From: Chromera velia
Lineage: Eukaryota; Sar; Chromeraceae
Reading direction: 5' to 3'
NCBI GenBank assembly: GCA_018398765.1
Contig: JAHBMJ010000325.1
Coordinates: 1 to 20,554, forward strand
Length of the DNA stretch: 20,554 nt
The position numbers and the translations under genes are program-made. Positions 10,058-17,636 of the stretch are shown here, piece after piece. The notes below the pieces were generated by a model. It did not search any database, was not told the origin of the DNA, and saw only the letters and a list, made by a program, of their open reading frames with translations. Within the stretch, counting starts at the first letter, position 1. Every line of letters starts with the position of its first letter.

Positions 10058-11605
10058 GGCATCGAGAGAGACACACAGACGCAAAGAGAATCGAACTGAG
10101 AGACCAGAACTCACACGATCGCACACTACCAGTCGGGGCCATGACCATAGAGAAAATGAGACAGACACCCTTTGTTCGCAACAAAGAAAGCAAAGAAACG
10201 AATCAACGAACCAACATTCTCCCTCCCTGACCGACCCCAAATGTGACCAGAGAGGCCGACGATGCCCCCCCATTCCCCCCCTGCTGGTTGCGTTGCACGG
10301 CTCCAGGTCCGTGTGTGCCGTCCCTCTGAATCACCACCCCCCCCGAGGGCCTTCCTCCTCTCGTTCGCTGCGTCTTCACAGCTTCCCCTGCGGACTCTCC
10401 GGGAGTCTTGGAAACAGCGCTCGTCACATGATCCACCTTCACTTGGCGATTCGCTCCTCTTCCCCCAGATCTCGAGAGGGAGGCCTCGGTTCCTTTTTTG
10501 GGAAGGGGAAGGGAGGCCGTTACTCCCTCTTCCTCTCCACCCCTGCACGCCCCACCCCTCTTCCTATTCCACTCCCCCCGTGGAGCAGGAGGCTGCACCG
10601 AGTCTCCCCTCCCTCCAAAGAGAAACAAGCGGCTTCCCACTGCTGTCAGAGAGTGACCGAATCGGCGAGCAGGCACGCGACCACTCACGGCATCAGACGG
10701 CGTTGAGGCGACCGGCGGTTCTTTCTCTTTCTCTTTGCACAGCCCCCGACTCGATTCTGCTGTTTCCCTCTGCTCACTCTTCATTCCCCAAATCCTCCCA
10801 TGCACCCCCTCACCGCCCTTCCCCGCAGTGCCCCCCTTGCCAAAACAAGAGAGACCCCGTCCCTCTGCATTCGCATCCTCATTCAATTTACCCACCCCCT
10901 TCCGCTCCCCCTTCTCTCCTTCCCTGCCGCCCCCCCTCCCAAGCTCCACATCCACATCCCCCTCGGGCTCGAGTCTGTGCCAAGAGAACCAGCCATCGGA
11001 AGGATCATCAGGGATCTCCAGGAGGTACACGTCCCCGAACAGCCGACGTGCACCCATTCCACCTGAGACCACCGCAGCTGGACGCGCCTCTCCGAGGACC
11101 TCCAGACTGGCCTGCAGGCAGACAGGCAGGCAGGCAGGCAGGCAGGGAGGTATTGTATGTACAGACACAGACAGGCGGACGGACGCATATACATGTTTGG
11201 CGAGCGTCTGTATCTGACTGCACGTAATACATGAGTCGTCTGCGATGGGTACGTTCAGGGTTTCCAGACAGGAAGGCACACATGCATGGAGGCAGGTCGG
11301 CATGTACGCATAGCCGCGCTGTGCGCATTCCCCCCACTTTTCTCCCTCTAGACATCACCCCGCACAAAAAGAGAAATGCCCGTCTTCGTTTTTCCAGTCT
11401 CCACCTCTCCCCCTCCCCCAGAAACCTCCTGCAGGTCTCTATACCTCCCTCCTGAAGCTCAGATGAATGAATGGAAGACCTCGTGTCTGCATGTCACCAT
11501 TGCTCCGATGCAGATACTCACCCTAGCTAGACTCAGAGAAAGAGAGAGAGAGACCAACTCTCGGATTCACAACGAACTGATGCAGGCAACAGAGAGACCC
11601 ACCCA

Positions 11606-11647
<42 letters not shown>

Positions 11648-14600
11648 CAGACTGACTGTGCAGGACGCATAGTGATTCCGCGCGGATGGTGGCCGTCCTC
11701 TTGTACACCAGTGCTCCCACCTGCAGGCAGGCAGGCAGGCAGGCAGGCAGGAGTCCAGGTGCAGGATCACCAGACGAACTCAGAAGACAAAAAGAAACAA
11801 AAGACCAGGCCTCTCCACACACACGGGGATGAAAACAAGAACGCATTCCTCTCCCCATCTCTTCCTGTCCCCATGGAGTCTCATTCGTTCTTTCAACTGA
11901 CACGATCGAAAAGATTGAACACCAACAGGCCGACAGGAAGTCTTCAAAGAACGTTTCGACACGGCCGCAAACACGACGATTTCTTCGGTACGTCTTGCCA
12001 CTTTGCGACGAAACCAAAATGGAAGAACGAGCCATCCAGCAGTAAAAATAAAAAAAGAACAGAAAAGAAAAGACGATGCGTCTACTGGAAGGAAGATGCT
12101 TCTCTCCCTCACCCGACCAAGCAGCCAGGCAGGCAGGCAGCCCACCCACCTCGGAGGCTCAAATTCCCTTTCCAGTCGGAAGGGCAGGGCCATCCCGGAC
12201 TTGCACTCCAGCACACTCACGCGTCCGAACTGTCTGCTGGCCGATGCAATCACCCTCCCGTGTCTTCCCCTCGGCAGATGGGAAAACACGACTAGTCTCT
12301 GACCCTTCTCAAAAGGAGAAGAAGCACAGAGAGGGACGGCAACGCAGTCCGATCCCCGGAACCTGCGCTCGCTCGCTCATGCGCAGAGAGGAAGGAAGGA
12401 AGGAGCGCAGGCAGGCAGTACATGAAGGAGACAGAGAGAGAAAAAGAGCGCCCACCCCAAACATTCATGATCTGCGAGCAATGAGGCAGAAAGAAGACAG
12501 GAGAACCAGATGGCTATCCAAACGATCTGTTTGACGCACGCTCGGAGGGACTTTAGGCCGGGAACAGAACATGAGGAGATGCGGAGACAACAGCGAGAGA
12601 CACCCACAAGCACATGACATGAAGAGGGAAACGACAAGTGGAAGAAAGAGAGCAAAACACCACGCCAAGCTGCACTCAAAGAGCGTCCGCGTCAAACTAA
12701 ACACAGAGACATGCTACATCACATGTGCCCCCAAAACACTGGAAGACTCTCCAGCGTCGGCGGGGTTTTGTGTACACGGATTCTTTGATGGTATACTAAT
12801 ATTCATGCACGTTTTTGCATTAACGGTGATCGCATGTTCAGATCCTTCTGCAAGCGCGCAAAGCAAATAGCAAACAATATCCCCCCCCCCCCATCTCTAA
12901 CCTGCACGCATCCGCCAAAGGATCATCCAGCATGTTCTCGCTCATCATCGCGTTCAGCGTCCACTCAAAGTCTCTCTCTCCCTCCTTCTCCTCTCCTGTC
13001 TCGCCCCCTTCTTTCGTCGAGACTGGGACGGGGGGGGGGGGTGAAGAGGAGAAGTCCCTTTTGGCCCCCAGACTTTTGTTCTCGAAGAACCCCCTCTTCA
13101 AGTCAAGTGACCACACCTCACAGCAGGGCATCGGCACTTCAGAGTCAAACAGCTCAAAAACCCCGTAGCCCCCCGACAGGAGGATTCGATCCGCCAAGCC
13201 GTGTCCGTCTCCGTCCCGTGAGTCTCTGCATTGGGCTTTTCTGTCTCTGTCTCCATCTGCGTCTGCCTGTCTGTTTTGGTCTCCATCAGAGAGGGAATGG
13301 GAATTCTCTTCTCCTTTTTCCTCCTGAGCGAAAAAAAAGGCAAAAGGAAGAGGAGGAGGGGGGGGAGACAGCCGTCATACCAGACAGAGGCTTTCTTTTC
13401 TTCTGCATGCTTGTACAAAATCTCCCACTTGTTCATTCAGGTTTTCACTCGAGAGCAACCAGAGAATCGAAAGCTCCAACTTGAAGAGAGAGAGAAAGAG
13501 AGAGGAGAAACGAAGAGGACGCACAAGAGCAACAAACAAACATCGATCAACTTCTCTTCCAAAACATACAGACAGACGGAAAGGACCAACTCCAAAACCT
13601 ACCCCACCTGACGGGCAGACAAACACAATCCTTCGCAACTCACCCCTGCAGTTTTGTTGTTGCACGACGAAAGAGAAAAGCGCCTCGCGGCAAGAGCCCC
13701 AAGCCCCGGGGCCCCAGCACTGCTGTCGAAGGAGAGGAGAACGTCTTTGCGAGGCTGCATGCATACAGACACGAGAGGAGGGAAGCTCGACTGGACATCA
13801 AAAACAACGAACGTCAGAATTTCTGGAAATGCACGCACACATGGCAACCGAGGGTAAGGGATTCAGTCAAGGAAGGGCAGACAAACCGGCCAAGATTGAC
13901 AGTAAATGTGCACAGACTCCCTCTGACAGTGACCGTGCATTTGCTGCTCGTTTCCCCTTGGCCGACTGACTGTTCTTGCTTGAGAGACTAATCGGTGAAA
14001 GCGCCAGACAGACCAGACAAACAGAGGCATAACAGAGGCCACACAGAGAGAAAGGCTTTCTGTTTTTTTCTTTTTTTTAGCATTCTTGTCTCTTCTCTCT
14101 CTCCTTCTCCCCGACTGACTGACTGACTGACCGACTGACTTTCTCGCTCTTTTCCCCACTCTCCTTTTCCCTTACAGACAGACAGTAATGTTTGTTTCCT
14201 CTCTCCCTGTTCTTTCGTGAACGGAGAAAAAGAGAAAGGCTTCCCCACCTTCACAAGAAAAATCAAACGGAGGCTTCATTCATTCATACCCAATATACAT
14301 CCAAAACATTCAACGCTGTCTGAATCGATCGAGACTGATGTTGACCCACTGCATCTGAACGCAGATCTGCAACGTCGATAGCAGCCACATTCCTCTCACA
14401 CAAAAGTTCCCCTTTCACACATTGCACAATCCGCCCATGCATGCCACCCACCTGCACAAGAGACTGCGGGAGGTCCTCAGGCTCCTTCCAGGGGCTCTCC
14501 CAAACATCCAGACGCTCCTTCGGGAGGGGGAACTGCCGCACCTCTGTTGTTCTTGTGTGTGTGTTTTTGTTGTTTTTTTGTTCGATGGTTCAGGATGCAC

Positions 14601-14803
14601 ACAAGAGAATTCACAGAGAAACATGACAAACGGAAACATACGCGCACATGCATGCCCATGCAATCACACACAAGGACCCGTCAGTCACGAGGGCATGCCC
14701 ACGCACACGCACACGCAACCACACAGAGAGAGAGAGAGAGACACAGAGAGAGAGAGAGACACACACACACACAGAGAGAGAGAGAGAGGGGGAGAGAGAG
14801 ACG

Positions 14804-14840
<37 letters not shown>

Positions 14841-16686
14841 GGAGAGAGAGAGAGAGGAAAACGCTTGTTCCAGCTTCCTGTCCAGAGCTTCCGCACTTCC
14901 TTCCTTCCGTCCATCCGTCCGTCCGTCCGCGAGCGCATACAGCCAAAATGGAGAAGAGAAGGTTAACGAAAGGCTTCCTTCCTTAATTCTTCCTCATCTG
15001 AGGCTGATCGATCACGATCTTTCCCGACCGACCTGAAAGACGGAGGGGGCCTGCCCAAACAGATAGCGACCCTTCCTTGCGTGCGAACTTCTGAATCAAG
15101 TTTCTGCATCATGACAGAAAGCACACATGTTAATACAGAAACAGCCAAACAAATGAAAGTGTATGAAAATTAGGTCGCACATCTTCTTTTTTTTTCTTCT
15201 CTCCTGGAGAGAGAAAGACAGGCAGAGACAGAATGTATACTTCTTTCTTTCTTTCTTTCTTTCTTTTCCCTCCTTCTTTTCGTGTACAGGCAGACAGATA
15301 GATATACTGATAGACAGACTTGCTGACAGACAGACGAACAAACGGACAGACACTTTTTCCTACTTCTGGTCGTTCTCTTTATTTCTTCTTTCTTTTTCCC
15401 AAACATGGAGACAGGCAGACACATCACATGACTTCTTTTTGGCAGACAGACAGACAGACTATATGTTTCTTCCTCTCCCTTCTGACAGACAGACAGACAG
15501 ACAGAGAGACAGAGAGACAGAGAGACAGACAGACAGAGAGACAGACAGACAGAGAGACAGACAGACAGAGAGACAGACAGGCAGACAGACAGAGAGACAG
15601 ACAGCGGACAGACAGACAGGCAGGCAGGCAGACAGAGAGACAGAGAGACAGACAGACAGCCAGCCTATACGTTTCTTTCAGACAAACAGACAGAGAGACA
15701 GACAAGCAGGCAGACAGACAGACTGTATCGTCTTTTCTTTCCCCTTTTCAGGCGGACGGACGGACGGACAGAGAGACAGACAGACTGGCGGGAACGCAAA
15801 CAGTTAGAAAACAGGAAGTCACCTCCCGAAAAAATGGAAAAGAACCATGGAACAGGCGGGCATGAACTTCAAAAGAAGAACAGCATGCAGACAGGTGCAA
15901 TGCTCTTTTTCCCTCTCCCTTCTAACCCTTCTTCTGCGCATTCGCTCAATTCCGTCCTGTCTGACTTTACAACCCCCCCTCTTTTTTGGGCCGGGCAAAA
16001 GAGAAAGAACGCTCTCTCTGTGCGAATGAGGGGAAGAGTCGGCAAGCGAAATGGTTGAGTGGAGTCGACGAGCCTCAGGGCTGACTTTGAGGAAGCAGAG
16101 CATGTCTGATACTGAGAAGCGTCTCTTTCTGCATGCACGCACAGGTCCAATGGTGGGAAGGACAGAAAGGGAAAGGGAGGGTGCAAAAAGAAAAAAGGAA
16201 CAGGAAAGTCTTCAGATTTGATGGATGAGGATTCCATTCCTTTCCCTTGTGAAACGAGGGGCTGTCCATCGTGGAGGAAGGAAGCGTAGCTAAAAAACAA
16301 ACGAATAAACAAATCCAGCTTCTGAACCAAAATGTGGCTTGACAAGCATCTGTGTGCAAGCGTCGCATTTCAAAATTCTGTTCAAAAGCTTTAGAGCCTT
16401 TTTTGCTGGTTTGATCAGCAGGGTGTGAGGATGCACCCCGACAAACCGACCGGCCGACCGAACCCCCCCCCACACCCCAATTCTCATATTCGCAGCGACA
16501 ATGACGATTTGAATGGAGATCAGAATGCCGGTGTTTTTCAAAGAAGAGCTCCATTCAGTCACCTGTGAAGAAAAGGAGCACCTCTTCGAGAAGGTTCAAC
16601 GACAAGAGGGCGGTCAGAGATGTTTTGCAGGAAGGAGACGGCGACGGGACACGCGCTGTCGAAGTTGGTGTCGTGGCTGCCTCCAT
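6343..16686 (-). CDS. gene B: F-box / six-bladed kelch-repeat protein, 12 exons
   Basis: Exons: 16686-16563, 16128-16086, 15103-15033, 14543-14452, 13754-13644, 13323-12902, 12362-12150, 11720-11657, 11111-10236, 9862-8207, 7584-6599 and 6397-6343. They sum to 4713 nt (1570 residues), and every junction keeps phase. The F-box is at residues 24-72, split over exons 1-3. Kelch strands with GG motifs are at 198-199, 397-398, 546-547, 1201-1202 and 1540-1541; a degenerate blade at about 289-380 makes six. F-box proteins bind SKP1 in SCF ubiquitin ligases, and the kelch propeller normally binds the substrate; that role is inferred. Very long low-complexity loops are inserted between kelch strands, including a KKRKV nuclear-localisation-like motif at 1086-1090. 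The start ATG has A at -3 and G at +4. Least certain are the exon 4 and exon 9 donors. Confidence 0.82.
6495..6528. repeat. (GAAA/GA)n microsatellite in gene B intron 11
   Basis: Plus-strand GAGAGAAAGAGAGAAAG units. On the sense strand this is the (CTTT/CT) pyrimidine tract of the shortest intron (201 nt, 6598-6398), whose acceptor is ATGTTGCAG. Confidence 0.9.
7585..8206 (-). other. gene B intron 10 with GA-rich and CA repeats
   Basis: The 622-nt intron runs from GTGAGG to GAGTGACTGCAG. It holds a (CT)n-(CA)n tract at about 8069-8120 and a GA-rich stretch near 7905-7950. No open frame continues the kelch fold through it. Confidence 0.7.
8207..9862 (-). other. gene B exon 10: 490-residue disordered loop and kelch blade 5
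   Basis: It opens with DLWML, the fourth strand of blade 4, and closes with [20 protein letters not shown] and [15 protein letters not shown], blade 5. Between lie about 490 residues of S, K, E, R and G-rich sequence without stops, containing serine runs, KKRKV, KKRKGK and a duplicated 19-residue motif (8900-8956 and 9152-9208). Retention of one open frame over 1656 nt, with kelch strands at both ends in the same frame, shows it is coding and not intron. Confidence 0.85.
8900..9208 (-). repeat. duplicated 19-residue peptide motif ERAWTRxSYxQxPDLPLF
   Basis: Copy 1 at 9208-9152 (residues 891-909) and copy 2 at 8956-8900 (residues 975-993) of gene B share E-R-A-W-T-R, S-Y, Q and P-D-L-P-L-F, with only conservative changes elsewhere (S/N, K/R, M/A). 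The flanking loop is low complexity and not similar between copies. This looks like a selected short linear motif, perhaps a docking site. No known motif name is assigned. Confidence 0.85.
10005..10052. repeat. (GCAC)n-(AC)n microsatellite in gene B intron 9
   Basis: GCAC units grade into AC units on the plus strand, so (TG)n on the sense strand. It lies mid-intron (10235-9863). Confidence 0.93.
11113..11147. repeat. (CAGG)n tract forming the exon 9 acceptor
   Basis: On the sense strand it reads CCTGCCTGCCTGCCTG..., ending CTGTCTGCCTGCAG directly at exon 9. The microsatellite takes the place of the polypyrimidine tract. Confidence 0.9.
11599..11650. repeat. compound (AC)n-(AG)n microsatellite next to the exon 8 donor
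   Basis: It begins a few bases inside intron 8. On the sense strand it is GTCAGTCTGTCTCTCT..., so the donor merges into the repeat. Confidence 0.9.
11721..11751. repeat. (CAGG)n tract forming the exon 8 acceptor
   Basis: Seven to eight CCTG units on the sense strand end in CTGCAG, immediately before exon 8. The donor end of the same intron (12149) also starts with GTGGGTGGGCTGCCTGCC, so both intron ends carry the repeat. Confidence 0.9.
12881..12892. repeat. poly-C (sense poly-G) run near the exon 6 donor
   Basis: Twelve consecutive C on the plus strand lie 9 nt inside intron 6. On the sense RNA this is G12, in a position where G-runs are known to affect splicing in other eukaryotes. Confidence 0.85.
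12902..13754 (-). other. kelch blade 1 (gene B exons 5-6)
   Basis: Exon 5 carries ARRFSLSS, the P-x-R-x-x-H-S-like strand. Exon 6 carries [13 protein letters not shown], then CCEVWSLDL, the GG and W-x-LDL strands. Thirty-three acidic/basic residues are inserted between them at the start of exon 6. The exon 6 acceptor at 13324 has the only strong polypyrimidine tract among gene B introns, and its phase-0 fit to exon 5 (GGG|GTGAGT) fixes both. Confidence 0.8.
14112..14141. repeat. (GACT)n array, sense GTCAGTCGGTCAGTCAGT, in intron 4
   Basis: Seven tetranucleotide units read on the sense strand as serial copies of the GTCAGTCGG donor seen at exon 11 and at the apyrase intron. It sits mid-intron between 14451 and 13755. 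Confidence 0.9.
14698..14857. repeat. large compound (CA)n-(GA)n microsatellite in intron 3
   Basis: About 160 bp of CACGCA, AG, AC and AG tracts with GGAGA and ACGG interruptions. On the sense strand it is (CT)n/(TG)n pyrimidine-rich. It lies within the intron 15032-14544. Confidence 0.93.
14897..14929. repeat. (TTCC)n-(CCGT)n microsatellite
   Basis: Short TTCC units pass into CATC/CCGT units in intron 3, near the exon 3 donor. Confidence 0.88.
15241..15265. repeat. (TTTC)n microsatellite in intron 2
   Basis: About six perfect TTTC units on the plus strand. On the sense strand this is purine-rich (GAAA), unlike most intron repeats here. Confidence 0.9.
15441..15790. repeat. CAGA/GAGA microsatellite array with 16-bp higher-order unit
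   Basis: Interrupted blocks of GACA and GAGA tetranucleotides fill most of intron 2. Positions 15503-15526 are three AGAGAGAC units. Positions 15519-15582 are four copies of a 16-bp unit made of AGAGAGAC plus AGACAGAC, the last copy ending AGACAGGC. The sense strand is (CTGT)n/(CTCT)n. The long open frame it gives on the plus strand (D, R, Q, T repeats) is an artefact. Confidence 0.93.
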
Positions 16687-17243
16687 CGTGCTTTGCCGAC
16701 ACGAAACCTCTTTTCTTTTGATGAAAGAAGACACTCCACGTCTTAGAAATCACATACAAGAGCAAAGAGACCAGACGATCCCCTCAGTAGTCTGTCAGAA
16801 CCCGCTAAAGAACTAAGGGGAGGGACTGAAAAAAGGAGACTGATCTTATCGTGCCCGCAGTTTTTTCTTTCCGTTCCTCTTCGTTACGAGACGCCTGACC
16901 TCCCCTCTGTACGACGATGCTGGACAATCCGCCAGAGAATTTCACCTCTAAAAGACGTGCATCTCCCTTAATTGGGAGAGAGACAGGCGTTTTGAATACG
17001 TCAATAAAGAAGTACAAAGGAACGCAGCCGATCGCAGCCGTGAAGTCTCAGCGACTCAGGTGCGTTCCTACAGAGCCTACAAAAATCTGAACCTCTCCTG
17101 ACTTCCCTGCAAATGACTGTTTTGCAGATTTGGCAGAAAAGTTTTCCACGGGATTCATCCTCATCGTGATTCAGCTCGTCTGATGTATGAATGATCATGA
17201 AGCCTCGATCAATGTCGGAGCTGGAGTCGATCTGACATGCAAG

Positions 17244-17287
17244 TATAGCCCAATATAGCCCAATGTAGCCCAAGATAGCTAGCCCAA
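17244..17287. repeat. 10-bp tandem array TATAGCCCAA (four copies)
   Basis: Units at 17244-17253 and 17254-17263 are identical, and 17264-17273 differs by one base (TGTAGCCCAA). The fourth, 17274-17287, has four extra bases (GATAGCTAGCCCAA). The 10-bp period, one helical turn, and its position between divergent genes suggest a protein-binding array. That role is inference. Confidence 0.85.
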
Positions 17288-17372
17288 GCAAGATGAATTT
17301 TTAAATTTTTAGCCGTCTCGGCGTCTCCGCGTGCCGGATGCGCGGTGGCCCGGAAAGCTTCCAATGATGGCA

Positions 17373-17380
17373 TGCATGCA
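17373..17380. promoter_or_regulatory. TGCATGCA octamer upstream of apyrase
   Basis: It lies 257-264 bp upstream of the apyrase ATG. It matches the ApiAP2 target word known from apicomplexans and the tract 300 bp upstream of gene A. Confidence 0.35.
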
Positions 17381-17401
17381 GCGCGGGCCCTTTCCATGCA
17401 C

Positions 17402-17456
17402 TGTCGCGGCAATTGTCGCGGCAATTCGCGGCATGCCGGGGATTGCCGGGGCATGC
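17402..17456. promoter_or_regulatory. GC-rich duplicated element with inverted GGCATGC arms
   Basis: TGTCGCGGCAAT is repeated in direct tandem (17402-17413, 17414-17425), followed by TCGCGGCATGCC. GCATGCC (17431-17437) and GGCATGC (17450-17456) form inverted arms 12 bp apart. It sits about 180-235 bp upstream of the apyrase start, so a proximal promoter element is plausible. Confidence 0.45.
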
Positions 17457-17636
17457 ACAGAACGATTGACACCATGATCGCCCTTTCTGGAGGAGGCAAC
17501 CGAATTCTGCAATATTCTATGGCTGCACTGTTTTCCCATCCTGACAGTTTCCTCACGGCTTCCCCACAGAGTGAAATGAAAGGTTGTGTGAGATCTCTTC
17601 AGATTCAATGCATATTCCTGTGATTGTGTTTGGAAC

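Larger units (their letters stand above)
10236..12362 (-). other. kelch blades 2-4 (gene B exons 7-9)
   Basis: Exon 7 holds a degenerate blade ([20 protein letters not shown]). Exon 8 is only 64 nt and gives [20 protein letters not shown]. Exon 9 continues with [20 protein letters not shown], then WHRLEPEG, a disordered G/E/K-rich loop of about 90 residues, and [20 protein letters not shown]. The kelch W...P..R..H pattern runs cleanly across the exon 7/8 and 8/9 junctions, which supports both GTGGGT and GTCAGT as real donors. Confidence 0.8.
15033..16686 (-). other. F-box coding region (gene B exons 1-3)
   Basis: Exon 1 ends within [18 protein letters not shown], exon 2 gives [13 protein letters not shown], and exon 3 gives [16 protein letters not shown]. 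Joined by phase (1, then 2), they form one 49-residue block with F-box spacing: a leucine-rich first helix, an RD turn, a serine-rich second helix, a basic third helix, and the closing LW-like SVW. No single exon would be recognisable alone. The recovery of a domain across three tiny exons is the main support for the 5' half of the model. Introns 1 and 2 (434 and 982 nt) separate them. Confidence 0.72.
16687..17636. promoter_or_regulatory. divergent intergenic region between gene B and apyrase gene C
   Basis: The 950 bp between the two divergent start codons must hold both promoters and 5' untranslated regions. No coding exon is supported; the 92-codon plus frame at 17345-17623 lacks any domain. 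Visible elements are a 10-bp tandem array (17244-17287), a TGCATGCA octamer (17373-17380) and a 12-bp duplicated GC-rich element with inverted GGCATGC arms (17402-17456). No TATA box at a convincing position was recognised. Confidence 0.6.

Noticed and set aside
11231-11455. Possible extra gene B exon after the acceptor at about 11427
   Set aside because: In the required phase 0 it hits a stop, and the kelch pattern runs directly from exon 8 to exon 9 without it.
14284-14451. Extension of gene B exon 4 to a GTATGA donor near 14290
   Set aside because: It is open and phase 0, but codon third positions become AT-rich right after CAG|GTGGGT, unlike other exons. The shorter exon is preferred, though the longer one is not excluded.
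15441-15790. CRISPR-like array
   Set aside because: Units are contiguous tetranucleotides without unique spacers, in a eukaryotic intron.
15163-15865. Plus-strand frames of 181-214 codons rich in D, R, Q and T
   Set aside because: Produced by CAGA/GAGA repeats within gene B intron 2; no stop simply because the repeat lacks one.
6343-16686. tRNA wybutosine-synthesis (LCMT2/TYW4-like) protein as identity for gene B
   Set aside because: That family also ends in kelch repeats, but no methyltransferase domain precedes them here. The N-terminus fits an F-box.
17345-17623. 92-codon plus-strand frame upstream of the apyrase
   Set aside because: No domain; it is composed of the duplicated GC-rich promoter element, and no donor leads in phase into the apyrase start.
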